64,000 nucleotides of DNA from assembly GCA_024305405.1 (NCBI GenBank), contig JAKNDB010000107.1, positions 992,001 through 1,056,000 of the forward strand. Direction: 5' to 3'. Within the stretch, counting starts at the first letter, position 1. Each line of letters starts with the position of its first letter. A program made the position numbers and the translations under genes. Shown here in pieces: positions 36,330 to 51,300 of this stretch. Source of the DNA: Dirofilaria immitis. Lineage: Eukaryota; Nematoda; Chromadorea; Rhabditida; Onchocercidae. Under the pieces are notes generated by a model. It was not told the origin of the DNA, did not search any database, and saw only the letters and a list, made by a program, of their open reading frames with translations.

Positions 36330-39300
36330 TAATTTTCTTTTAATTTTATGAATATATCGAGAAAGCATTGAATAAATATCGAGAATTTCTCCTATTCAAG
36401 ATAATCGGAATATTTCAACGATAATTAGAAATAATCAAATCAAATTTTGGCTAATCGAATCGAAATTATCCGAAATGGCATAAACATATTTAATTGATAT
36501 CAAATATTCTATTAACAGTGATAAATAGTTAAGATGATAAAAATTGTAAAATTTATTGAGATGTTTTCATAATAAAATTTTCAATCGATAATAATATATG
36601 ACATTGATATATTGTAAATTCAATAAAAGATAAAAACAAAAACAAAATTTGTAAAAACTTATGAAATATTTCGATGTAAAGATTCTCATTTTGAATTTAT
36701 CCTAAAATTGAATCAGTTATTTATTTTCCAGTCTTACGATACTAAACCAATAAGCAATGTAAACAATAATAAATTAACACAAAATTATTTATTTATTTTA
36801 TTTGATTCAATTGTTTACTAATTTTGTCTTTTTTATTAGATAAATAATTGAAAGCAACAGAAACAATAAATGAATTTTTTTTTATTTGTAAACAAAATGA
36901 ATTTTTTTTTTTTAAAAAAATTTAAGACTGAAATAAGAAATGCCAATTAAATTGAAAAATATAATCATCTGCTCAATTGAAACAACAGATGCCCAAATCC
37001 AGAAGTAACCTTTTTTCCTCTTTATCCATTATTAATTCTTAATCCTATTTCAAGAACCCAGTAAACAAATAATCCACTTTTGGCAAAATGCTCTATGCTA
37101 CCATAAACAAATGTTAAAATAAGACAATTACGACGATCGGTAAATGAACCCCTGATGGATAATTGTATCCACCAGCTGTATAAAAGAAAACATAAATTAT
37201 AAATTAGTTGAAATGATATTTGCAAATCGATTTATCAGACTTTACAATGATAAATATGAAAACATACAAATTATATTCGTTTTCAATTACAAAAAAAAAA
37301 AAAATGAAATTATATATAAAATGGCTTTGACTAATGTGGCATAAATTTGAAATGATTTTTTTAAATTTGATCATTTAATTTGATCACTAACAATTGTTTA
37401 TATTTATTATTTTTCCCTTATTTATTATTACTTTTATCGTTATTTATTTATTATTATTTTCTTTGATACTAACATTTATTATTTATTGTTTATATTTATT
37501 ATTTCCTTATTTATTATTTATTGTTTTTTTCCACCATTTATTTATTGTGATTTTTTTCCTGATGCTAACATTTATTATTTATCATTATTATTTATTATTT
37601 ACTGTTTATATTTATCAATTTTTTATTTATCATTTACTTATTATTATATTATCTCATTATCGCATTCTGCATAAAATTTCTAAATATATCATTTTGCTAA
37701 TAACAAAGATTGAGAAGAAAAATTTTCAGATTGGGAAGAAAATTAAAAAATGCATAATTTATTAGTTTGAATTAATTTAAAATTATTTATTTGATATATT
37801 TTGAATGATTAAATATCGTACGATGATATTTTTAGTTTGAAAATTAAATTAGTAAACAATGATCATCATTTCTTGAAGATTGATTACAATTAAATCAACA
37901 GGACATACTACTGAATTCTTGCAACTTTTTTTTAGAAAGATTTTTGTTAATTTTTGAAAAAGCTGAAAAAATAAACTTGATCAACAATCAGTGTATGAAT
38001 ATATCTGCCAATAAAATAAGATCTAACAACGAGCTTCAATACGATACTCATTTATTATTCTGATCATCATCTTTTGTCTTAGAACAAATTTCATGATCAA
38101 ATATTCAAATAAATATGGCAATGATCAAAAACCATTTCGATATTTTTTCAAACGAATCAAATAGACAATTTTTATTGAATTTAATTTTGCATGAAAATTT
38201 TACTAAATTTATTGATGCTAATAGCATGCAAAAAAGTTAAAAGCTTAACTGAACGAAATTAATCTCAAGAAAAATTAAAAATTCATTTTAAAAAAAAAAA
38301 AAAGAACATCTTCTAGATATCATACCTTATATTTAGTTGAAGTATTGATATTAAATTTTGAATGTGTAAAAAGTTATATATAAAATACAGCATTTATAAA
38401 ATATTCAAAAAATAATAAAATTATTTTAGTAAAATAAGTAAATATTAGTTAAAGAAGGCTATGCTCGATAAATCGCTGCTACTACTATTCTTACCAAAAT
38501 AAAAGTAAGTCGAGAATGTAAAAGAAAGGACTAATTTTTATTCTCATCCAATGCCAACTTCAAAGCTAAATACCGCAAAAACTCTAACAAAATCTTAATA
38601 TGAAATTAAAAGGTTAAGCAAAACTATTGTTTTTATGATGATAGATTGCTGAAATGAAATACCAAGCATACAATCTGATAGGTAGGAAATATTCTCATCT
38701 GGTTATCAATAACAAATAAAATCGATAATTATTGATAGAGGGAGATGAATGTTTCAAGAATTAACAATAAACACATTAACCGCTGAAATATTCAATATTT
38801 AAGTAAATAGAAAACTTACACCCACTGTACAAATATACAATGACATGCAATATGCATGCATTCATTAAAGGCATGCAATTATTTCTAAACTATTCGATTA
38901 TATTTGTAATACGAGAATTATGCATCTAACAATTGATAAAAATTTTTCAAAAATCTTAAAATCATATTGAATGAATGAATAATCATTTTGCATTATGATT
39001 AAATTATAATATTTGTGATAAAAAAAAAAAAAAAAAAAAAAGGAGAAAATATTTTTAAATTAACAAATAGAAAATTTTTCGATTCATATATTATGAAAAT
39101 TATAATCTTAACATCTCGAAGATATATCATATATTTATGCTTTTAATATTTAAATAATAAAAATAGATATAAACTATTGAAATTTTTATAATTGCAATTA
39201 TTATAATTCAATGATTAGTTAATCAAATAATAATTTCTGCAAAAACTAATATTATTAAATGTTTTGAGGAAAATTTCACATCAAATTCAATATCGAATTA

Positions 39301-42300
39301 CCATATTTTAATAGATAAAAATCAAATTCAATATCGAATTACTATATTTTAATAGATAAAAATCAAATTCAATATCGAATTACTATATTTTAATAAATGT
39401 TAGAAAAGATTATATTGTCGATGAATCTTTTCCCAAGGGACCTCAATAAAAGAAACCTTTGGCCTTTTAGAAAATCTGTCTAAGAGAAAATCTTTGGTTT
39501 TATTGGTAAAACATTTGCACAGCTGCCACTTAAGAATCGATCATCAAGAAGATCTTTTAAGAAAATTAGATAGAAATCATCACAAATAAGAGTACGATAA
39601 TTTATAGACAAATATTAATATATAAAAATAAGGAATAAAGAAAAAGAAGAGAAAGAGAGGTAAAAGGTCAGCGATCCCGAAATCTTATTTACAATCTGTC
39701 GTGCTTTAAGCAGACAATGCGCATATGCTATTGTAATTAAAACTTAATATAGTGTGATATGAAGAACGATATTAAATGAAGAAGATAGGCAATAGTGAAG
39801 AGTGGATTAAAGAATGGATCAATAGGAAAAGAGATAAAAATATCGATAAATTGATTATTTAATCGATATTTTCAATATTTAAAATTGATTATTTAATCGA
39901 TATTTTTAATATTATTTAATCGATATTTTCAATATGCACAAAATGAATCGTATCAATGACAACTATATGATATGATAATAGTTGAACAAAATATACTTCA
40001 AAGATATTTTTAATCATATACATTTCAAATCTTATAAAGAAATATTAGTAATAATAGTGATAAAATATCGGATAATTTCAATTTCAAAAGTTGAAATATT
40101 AAAAATTTATATTTATTGCCTATTATTTTGCCATGTAAAAATAATATTTTACTTGTATATTACTGTAAATAAATAAACTCTTTAGCTGTTAAGGAAATAA
40201 ATGGACGATGAATATATAAATAAAGTCTTTTATTGCAAAAAAAAAAGAATTTGAAAAAGGATGTGTGAATAATTTTACAAAATGTTGAAATGATTATTTT
40301 ATTTAATAAATTAGAAATAAATACAGTATCCTATAAATTTCATACTGTAAGCAAACAAAATCTTTAGCTGTTAAGGAAATATATAAATTGAAGATATAAA
40401 TAAAGTCTTTTTATTGCAAAAAGAAAAATTTGAAAATGGATGTTTGAATAATTTTACAAAATGTTGAAATGATTATTTTATTTAATAAATTAGAAATAAA
40501 TACAGTATCCTATAAATTTCATACTGTAAGCAAACAAAATCTTCAGCTGTTAAGGAAATAAATGGACGATAAATATATAAATAAAGTCTTTTTATTGCGT
40601 AAAGAAAAATTTGAAAAAGGATGTTTGAATAATTTTACAAAATGTTGAAATGATTATTTTATTTAATAAATTAGAAATAAATACAGTATCCTGCAAATTT
40701 CAATGAATAATACATCAATTGAATTTATTGAAATTTTAACATAAAACGCATAATAAAGAAGTATTTATGAAATAATACCATATATTTTATATCGCCTAGA
40801 AAATTCAGTCCTTTTATATCAATGACGAAATATTGTTCAACAACTAGTTAATTTAGTTTTATTACTTTTCATCCTTATTGATAACATTGATATCTGTTAT
40901 TAAAACTATTGGATTATTGATTCCAAAGATATGAAATTATATTGACGGGATTCGAGAAACCGAATTTATTTCAAATTAAAATAAAAATTAAAAGTTAATA
41001 TTATTCAAGGCCAATCTTTTATAATCGAATATTGAAATTGAGATCATACTATTGGAAAAAGGTCAAAGAAGAGCACGAAACATTTAAAAGTTATGTTGAT
41101 TGACATTGAAAAGATTGCATTATTATTCGGCGCTAAAAAATATTTCAAAAACTTTTCCAGGTGATAATAATATTCAACGAATTTTCCAGACAATAATAAT
41201 CACTTCATGAATTGGATCAATAGAAAATTGGAAAAAAATGATTTAAATAATTCGATAAAATTTATTAGCCAAAAAGCGCATCTCAGAGCAGATTATAACA
41301 AGTTATACTAAATAAAAAATTTTAAAATATTGATCAGTCTTATCTGAAATGGAGAAGCAAAAAAAAAAGAATGTAGTCATTGAAATTTAAAAAATATGAT
41401 TCTCGAAGATTCATATTCTATTTTCCAACCACTTAAAATACAAACAAATTAATGTATTTAGTTTTGTCCTTTTTATTTAGCTAGAAAAATTTGTTGAGAT
41501 AATAGATTTCACATAAATTAGATAGTTCCGATAAACAAATTTAATACTATAAAAATTTAAGATCCCAGCGATTCTCGACTGCCGAATTTCTTTCCTTTCG
41601 TATTGCAATTTCTATTTTCATTTTAAGTTTAATTTATGGAAAATATAGGAAAAAAAAACTATTTGATAAAATCTTTTAAAGAGAGAGATAAGAACAAAAC
41701 ATTTCTACAAAATATTTATTATCATTCCTATCGAAAATATTACAATATTGCAATTTATCGTTTAATCTTAGCTAAAATCCAACAATTGCCAGTTATCACA
41801 TTTGCATTGATAAGAGGAATGCATTCTTGAGAAAATATAGATTATCAATAAATTTATGAAAATATAAAATGCTTGAGAATAAATTGAGAAAAGTATAAAT
41901 TACTTGAGAAAATATATATCGCCAATAAGCTTTTAAAAAATTGAAAAAATATTTAAAATTCTGAAAACTTTGAAAATTATAATAAAAATTTTGAAAGAAT
42001 TCAAATAATTAGTTAAAATACTTTGTGGTAATGAATTCTAAAACTTTACTAAGTTTTGGCCGTAATCTTTAATATAAAATGGAATATGTAAAAAAAAATT
42101 AATCATATCTCATTAACATCGTTCAGTAGTATAAAATATATATTCAACGAATGACTGATTCTCGAGAGTAAAAATCTAAGGATTTATAAAATATATATTC
42201 AACGAATGATTGATTCTCGAGAGTAAAAATTTAAAGATTTCTTAAAGTTTTAAAAGAACTCAATAAATTGATAATAATTAGATATTATTTCTTCTCTTCT

Positions 42301-45300
42301 CTATTTTCCATTAATAAAATAATATATCAATTTGTAATCAATATCGATACTACGGCAATGATTATAGAGATATTGCAGTACTAATTATATGATTGATATT
42401 AAAAATAGATCACAAAAACAATTATATAATAAGAAATTGTTGAAAGAGCAAACTTTACAATATTATGGAAATTATCGTTCATTCTTTAAGAAGCAAGCAA
42501 TATTGATCTTTTTTTTCAATTTGGATTTTAGAATCTTCTTCATGACCTCTGACATATATGCTAGATATTCAGATATATATATATATATAAATAATTAATT
42601 TTTTATACATGATAAATTATTGAATGATATTATAATATATTGATTTGAAGCTACATTACTCTTTTAAAATATTCTAATAAAATTCGCATAGAAAAAAAAA
42701 AAAAAAAGACAAAAACCTGGTAGTATTTCCGTTTGTTAGAAAAAGATCACTAACTGATCTTGCTTGTAGCATTGATCTTGGTTGATTTACCTTTAATGCA
42801 AAAGCTGATCCTTTTGATGGCAATTTGACATTCATATTATGAATCTGAAAAGTGTAAAGATTATTTTGTTTTTATCAAAAATTTAATCTCGAAAAATTTC
42901 AAAAAATAAATTTATAACACAGATTATAATGTACGATATTAGAAGATGATTAATGATACAAATTAAAATGTGATAGGAGGAAAAAAAAACAATAAAAAAT
43001 AGCAAAAAGTTTTGCGATCTAAAAGATATATGACATAGGGGAAAAAAATATTAAGTACTAAATAATTTTATTAAAAATAAAAATTCAATAGCTTAGTAAG
43101 AGTTTTTTTTTTTTTTTTTAAAGATTATTAATAAATTATGAAAGAATAAATATTTTTTCATAATTCAATAAATATATTAAAAATGAATGATAGAAAAGTT
43201 TTACTTTAATTGGTCAATTTATTTATTTGAATTTAAAAGAAATTCGTAGAATAATTTTTGTAAAATTTCATTTAAAAAAAAAAAAAGAAAAGTAACATTT
43301 TAATATTGCATTTAATTTAATTTAATCTTTTTCTTTTTTTTAATTTTTATAAATAGAAAAAGCCAAATAAAATATTTGATGGAAAGTAAATAAATTATTT
43401 TTAAAAATTTTCAAAAAAAAAAATAAACAATTGTAATATTTCGTTACAATTTCGATTCGTAAAAATATTCTTCTGAAGGCATTTTTTTTTTTAAGAAAAA
43501 ATAAAACTTATTTTAAATAAGTTTTATTTATTAGCATAAATATTTATTTATGCCAAGATATTTTGTATAAAAATTTGATTCCTTTTTTTTTTATGCATGA
43601 AATATTCACAATGAATGCTTGTAAATAATTGCATAAAATTTATTATATCATAGATACCTGATCTGTAGAATCAGATTTGAGTGTTGCCCAATCAAGTGCC
43701 ACTTCAACATCCGATAAATGACCACTTTGCTCTTGATTCGATGCTAACATTTTTCTAAAAAAAAAAAAATAGCCAAGTAAATTTGTTTGTCAAAAAACAA
43801 TCCAACATTATTCTTTGGCCATTTAATCAATTAATAATACTTTTAATTCATTAATTATAAAATCGGAAAATTGAAAGATAGTAGAGGAATAGATTGTTAT
43901 TAGTAAATTACTTTCCTATTTTTTTCACATGAATGATCTGTGAAAGGTCAACTTATACATATAGCAATAGCAAAATAATAATAATAATGTCACCTGATCT
44001 CTTTTCTTCATGCATGAATTTATTGTATAATTTAAAGATTAACATGAGAAATGTGAAAAAAATCATAAGTTTAAATCTCGAGAAAAGAAGGTAACTCATA
44101 TTCGAAGTAATTTATATTATATATACAAATGGAAATGCGGAAAATCTCACACATATATTGTTTTTTGTATCTGAAATGGATGAAAAAAAAAAACTAAATG
44201 ATATTTTTGCATTTTTAATTTATTTATGAAAAATGATGAATTCAAAGTAATTAAACTTTTAAAAGAAATAAAAAGTATTCGAAATTAAATTGGAAATTTT
44301 TTCAATTAAATTTATTCAAATATAAATTTTTCGACAAAATTTTTGATAATTATATCAAATAAATTTCAATTTACTACGACATATCTTAGCATTGTATGAA
44401 TCCATAAAATCAAACTTTAAAAAATCATTGATAAAAGGATGAGAAGCAATATGTTTCTTCGATTCATTCTATGTTGATAATTTTAAGATATATTATCTTC
44501 TTAATCATATTAAATCTGTAACAAAAACTATATCAGGTTTTTTTGTTAAATCTAAAAACTTATCCAAATGTTAAATAGGAGAAAATAATCTAAGAGATAA
44601 TAATCTTTGCAGCATAAAACAATCAACAAAATCTCCGTATCAATTATCAATAATTAACATAAGGATTTTTTGTTGATTATTGATGAGAAATATTGGACAA
44701 TAATGAATTTTGCTTCAAACAAAATATAATTTAGTAAAGTGAAAAAATTACAAATTTAATTCAGTTTTATTGTATGATTTGAATTATTTTTGGATGAATA
44801 AAATAAGCGGCAAAGTCTCGAAATAAATCTCGAAGTTAGATTTCTTTTAAACTTATAATGTAAAAATTATTTTTATTAGAATCAAAACATTTTGTTATAG
44901 CATTTCTTTTCCCAATTGTTTTTATTTTCTGCTATTCTTTTTGATATCAAATTGAAAAATTATCAAATTCCTAAATTAATCAATCCAATAATATGATATA
45001 TTATAGCGAATTAATAATAGGTGGTTTATGTAGAATTTAGGAATTTAAAAATTCATTTGTTTTAAGCAAAAATTTGTCTCATATTATAGTGAAATTAAAA
45101 TGTCAATAATGTTTTGATATGTAAAATAAAATGATAGATTGTGATAATGTGAAAAAATAAAATGAAATAATTAAATAAATAATAGGTAAACTTTATTTAA
45201 TCATTCATTAATTCAGTACTTAATTTTATATTTCATTTCTATTCCATTAATTTCATATCAAAATAAATAATTTCTATTTCAATTTTTTTATTCTTTCTTC

Positions 45301-48300
45301 TCGCAACCCTAAAAAATAATAAAATTAATAAAGTAATTTTACGGACTGAAAGAAAAGCTTTTAAAAAAGATATTCTATATTTCAATTTCCAATTAAGCAA
45401 AAATGAAAGAGACAGGAATTGTATGAAAATTTCTATCCCATTTCAAAACACTCATATTTCCTATATTTTAAAATATCACATTATCAGATAAAATTATTTA
45501 AATACAAAAAATAAAATTATCAGAACAATTGGAAATTTCAAAATTTAAACTTTCAACATTATATTGTAATGTTGAAAAATGATATCATATGATAAAGGAC
45601 AATGACATAAATTCTATATCCGATTAATGATATCCATCGTTTTCATTGACCAATTTTAGTGGAAAGAGAAGACCACTGATGATATCCTTTCCTTACTGAT
45701 ATGACCTAATATCCTATATCTTTTCTTCGATCAGTCAATAGTTTTCAGTAATTTTATAATTAATCATAAATGGTGATAAATGAAGCTACAAAAAGGCATA
45801 TCATATTGAGCTCTTTCTGTCTACTATAATTTAACATTTTAAAATAAATATTTTTAAATACTATTAAATTTCTCTATTATTATTCATAATAATAGTAAAA
45901 TTATCTTATCAGTTATCTATATATCTTTAAATATATTTAATTTTATTACTAAGAAATTAATAAAATTGTAAAATTAACCTATTAATAGGTGGTGGTTCGC
46001 TAGAATCTTTATGTCGTCGACCATTTTGTAATTTATTTTTCCATTTCTGCAATCGATCACTGCTACCCTGAGTGAATTCGAGAAATCCACGACTAAGCCT
46101 ACTGCTAAGAGATTCTCGAAATTCGTTATTGTTATTCTGTCGTCGATTCATTCCATCTTTGTAATCTGTCGAATGTAAACTGTTAACTGAGGAACAATCA
46201 CCACAATAACCAGCAGATTCACGTGAATTTAACGAATGTGGCGAATCAGGACGTGGAACATCAACAGTAACCTCCGTTGTAGCTGTATCTGAATGTTTTG
46301 CTATCGAAATTGTTTCAGGATTGTTAATTGGTACCGAATAATACGAAGAATTGGAACATTTCTGTTGCGACGTTAAAGAAATACTATCATTGTTATTATT
46401 GATAATAGAAGAATCTTGCAAACGATAATTTCCAGATGTAGAAATTGCTTCTGTTTTGAAATTTGCTATTGTTGATTTCTGATCTATTTTATTATTTGCG
46501 GATGTCGAATCTTCTTTAGAATCATTCAAATTTTGTTGATGTGATATAACCGTAATTGGTACTTGAAATGTTGCTGATGCTATACTTCTTTCATTGATCT
46601 TTCCCTATAATTTAATAAAATTTTTAAAAATAAATAATTGCTTAAAAATAAAAATTTAAATTAAAAAAATATTTAAAATTAATAAAACTAAATAGTAAAG
46701 AAAGTTAGATTTTTTTTTAACAAAATTTTCTTATTTTATACAAAAATGAAAATAATCGATTTGTCAAAGATTCATTTCCTAACTTTCTTCACTATCATTA
46801 ATATATCATTAAATCACTATCATATTGCATTAAATTAAAATCCTTTTAAAGCATTATAGTTCAATACTAACTAATATTAATATTTGAATTGAACAATTTA
46901 ATCTTATAAAAAGAAAGAAAAAAATTATGAATGCAAGGATTATTGATTTTTGCATCATTTTTAATCATTATCAAGTTTCGTCATCGTTTATTATCATGAT
47001 TTTTTTTATAGACATTTCATTGCAAGATAAATTGAATGAAAATTTATATTATTAAATTTCTAAAAAATATGAATTTTTATAAAATTTTCAAAAGAATTTT
47101 AAAAAGAATTCGTAAAAGTTTTTCGTTTTTTTTTAAAAAAGAAAAGTAAATTTCAAATGATTTAGTATTTATTTTATTTTATAAGAATTATAAAATAATT
47201 TATAAAATTACTTCAATATTATTTATATTTATTTATTTCTTTCATCCAGCTTATTTGTATTTTTTATCAAAATTAAAAAAGTTAATCTTCTAGAAAGTTT
47301 AGAAAGATTGATGCAATATTGTTAAAATATTAAGCATAGATTAATTATACATTTTATAATTCATTTCATATATTTATTATTTAAATTCTTATTTATTTCC
47401 CAAATACTCCCATCCAAAATAAATATTCAATTTTCAAAAAAATTATAAATTAAAAAATGAATAAGATAAAATAATCAATATACATCAATGAATGATATGA
47501 TATTTGCTTGAAACAAATATAGATAATCATATAATTATACGATTATTAAGTATAGCAGCATGATCCGTTTTACAGATGAAATTTTATCCTTCCAGGTATA
47601 TCATGCATTATTCAAAATATTATTATGATTAATACGGAAATTATAATCTGCAAAAATGATCGCTGGATTTCTTAACAAATCTCATAATTGTAGTAAATTA
47701 AAGCAATGACCTTTGTAACCTTACATCTAACTTCTACCTCATAGTTGATATGATCATCACTGAACAGTTCTACTATCAATACTACAACTATCATCCAAAT
47801 ACTACTAATGCTAATGATATCGCAGTAATATTGATTAAGTAAATATTGTTAAAAAAAAGGAATTCAAATTGATGATATGAATTGGAAATGGATAAAAAAT
47901 AATACAAACCTTATTGATAAATAATTTTTTAGGTTTGCTTAATGAAAGTGTTGCAGAAACGGAACAATGTTGTGGATCATTGATAATAAAAGTTCGATTG
48001 CCGTTCAATAATTTTTGCTGTTCTTTGATTATTATACTGAAAAAAAAAAATAATAAAAAAAACTAATTAGTATAAATTAGAAATAAACTTTCAATTTGTC
48101 AAATAAATTTATAATATAAAAAATTTAATTTAAAGAAATAAATTTTTTTCTTTTTTTTTTTTAAAAATCATAAAATATTTAATAAATTAATTAAAAAAAC
48201 AGAAATTTTTTAATTTTATAAAATTAAATAAAAATTATTTCTCCTAAATTAATGAAAAATTTATGAAAAATTCGATTACAATAATTATAAATAGAAATTA

Positions 48301-51300
48301 CGGTAATCGTTTGTTTAAAAAATATACATTATAATTTAGTTTAGTTTAGTGATGATAATATTGAGAATATTCTTTGTAAAACTTTTTTAAGAAGTTTTTT
48401 TTTCTTTACAAATTCAAAAACTATTTATGAAAATAAAAAAAAAAAAAAAAGATATTCAAAGGATTATTAGGTTGATAATCGAATTTACTCCTTTTATTTA
48501 TTTATTTATTTTTTTCAAATTTCAAAATTGTCACTATTGAATTCTTCAATTGATAATAATATATGTCAATATTTTACGAAAAAAAAAGAAAATATCAAAT
48601 TAGGTTAAAAATATTATTCTTTAGATGGAAAAAATATATTTACACAAATATTTGATATATTCATAAATATTTTAATAATTCTTTGTATATCAAACAAATG
48701 ATAATGTTTTGATAATTCATTTCTTAAAATGATTTTTTTTTTTATTCTAATCTATTCATTTAAAATATCAAATAAATATAATCGATGTAAAAATTGATAA
48801 TGTATGATAATGAAAATAAAAATAAAAAATAATTAAATTCTTTTTGATAAGAGAATTTTTGAAAAAAAAGACGCTGAATTTATCATATATAAATAATAAA
48901 ATTGATAAAATTAATTTATATAAATTTTTGTATAAAATGCTTTAATCGAAGTTATAATCATCATTTAATCGAAGTGATAATGATATTATAATTTAAGATT
49001 TTGCATTCTCGTGAGCTATAGCACTTATATTTAATTACATCGTCAATAAATGATAAGATAAAATTATCACGGATATATCAACAGCTATATATATTATGGA
49101 ATGAAATAAATATGAATAAGTTTAACAGAAACTTTTAAAATTTCTAATCTTTTTCATGCGAAAAGAAAAAAAAAGAATTCGAGATAAGGATCAGTGAAAT
49201 TTTCGATTTGCAATTATTTCCTGATAAAAATATTGAATCGAGAAATATACGGGAAACATATCATCAACTAATACAACTTATCGTATAACAAAACGATTAA
49301 TTCTAAAATGATATAAGAGATTTGCTTGAATTAGATGAATTATGATAATTGTTATCTGATATTAATTGTTCTATGATATTATTTTTAAGTAAATATTTAT
49401 TCCTAACAATATTCTTAATAATACTAAATATTTTTTATTTTTTAGTAAGAATGTTATCATAAAAATTATGTATCTTTATAAGCAATTAATTGATAAATTT
49501 TTAATTAATTTAATCAATTTTAATTCTATTCTATTATTGATTACAATTAACTGATAATAATATATTAACAAGATTGTTTGCTAAAGAAAGATTTGATAAT
49601 AAAATTATTTCAAAATAAAAATATAAAATAAATAAATTATTAAAAGATTATTGAAAAGAGAAATTAGATAATATTAAATGTTAAAAAAAAAAAGTATTAC
49701 TGAAATGGATATCTAATAAAATGATGAAATAAAATAATTATTAGAATTAAGAGATGTATTAATCAAATTTCTTTATCATTTTATCAGCATCGATGTTTAA
49801 AATTGTTTGTGTTATTTGAATCAAAATGAATCATATGACCAACATTATGATCCATTTATTTAGTTTATGATTCTTGCATTATCTTGATGCTAAGCTATCA
49901 AATAGATTACTGCAACATTCGCTATTGATCAATGAGATTGATAAAGATCAATCGATAGCATATCAATTTGTAATTGTTATTTAGATCATATGGCAAAGTT
50001 ATCATGAAAGAATAAATAGAAGAGTTTGATCACGATAGCAACGATTATTATGATAGAAGAGATATTCTTAACTCTATATTTTTTTATAAATTTTGTTAAG
50101 AATACCAATGATATGAGATGATAAAGATATAAGCTTTAATCAATCGCTAGTTCCTAATGATTAATTTGATAATTTTATAATTGTACCAAAAAAAAACCAA
50201 ACAAACCATTTATCGTTATTTTTCAAATCTTTGTCCAAATGATGTTGAATCGGTAGATGCAGTGTTTTGCGTATTTTATGAAAGTTCGACATTAACTTGT
50301 TTATTCTTTTTTTTTGTTTATTAATAATATGATAACAACTTTTAAATATAATCCGTAAAGTTTGAAATAAGCTTTAAGTGAAATAATTGCTGAAAATTAT
50401 GATTGAAAATTCTATCGAAATAAAAAAAAAATATTTATTAATTAAATTTTTACAAAAACAATAAGTTTTACAAAAAAAAAAAAAGAAAATTTAAACTTAA
50501 GAATTTATAAAATGTCGAGAAAAAAAAATTCATCGTCTTCTTCTATTTGGAAAAATGTCGAGAAAAAAAAATTCATCGTCTTCTTTTATTTGGAAAAATG
50601 TCGAGAAAAAAAATTCATCGTCTTCTTTTATTTGGAAAAATGTCGAGAAAAAAAAATTCATCGTCTTCTTTTATTTGGAAAAATGTCGAGAAAATATTAG
50701 TGAAATTAAAAAAAAAAAAATTGATGTATAAAGAGAAATAAATATATGATCAACAGTAAAATACATTGTCGCTTTTATCGTTTGTATGAATTTCGTATAA
50801 ATCATTAGGAGAATTTTATGAAAAATTTATTTTTCGGCAAGACAAAGATAAAATACAAAGAATTTTTTTCGCTTTTTTTTCAAAAAAAACGAAAAAAACG
50901 AAAAAAAATACGAAATCTTTTGTGATAAAAAGTTTGTGTGATAATTTGAAATCAATGAAGTGAATGATAAAATTTTGGATTAACATTTTAGTGAATTTAT
51001 TAATGTTTTTAAATGAAAAAGAAAAAAGAAAGAGAAAGAGAAAGAGAATTATGCAAATAATTCGTTCATTTATTAATATACAACAGATATATTATATAAT
51101 AGTTGTATTTATTATAAACATATTATTTAGGATATTATCAATAAAATGATATGCATTGAATGAATGGATAGGAATTTTAATCAAATATTTTTATTTTATT
51201 TTTTTTTATAAGAAAAACGAGTTTTCTTCTTTTTTTTTTTTTTTCATTTATTTTACACTTTTCAAATTAGTAATTTAATCCATTTTATTTTGAAAAAATA

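Larger units (their letters stand above)
32557..42716. other. Intron of about 10.2 kb
   Basis: AT-rich with dense A and T runs. It holds a three-copy 28-base repeat near 32,720-32,800, a (GA)n tract at 36,299-36,326, a three-copy 40-base repeat near 39,265-39,395, a three-copy repeat of about 180 bases at 40,175-40,700, and a two-copy repeat at 42,125-42,235. One candidate exon lies at 37,022-37,175. TGATAA and TTATCA words are very frequent. Confidence 0.6.

Noticed and set aside
37394..37765. Plus-strand 123-codon hydrophobic frame, like a membrane protein
   Set aside because: It is built from TTTATTATTTAT low-complexity sequence with no start context or splice sites.
50512..50741. Basic frames with SSSSSIWKNVEK repeats
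   Set aside because: Produced by the 42-base intronic repeat.
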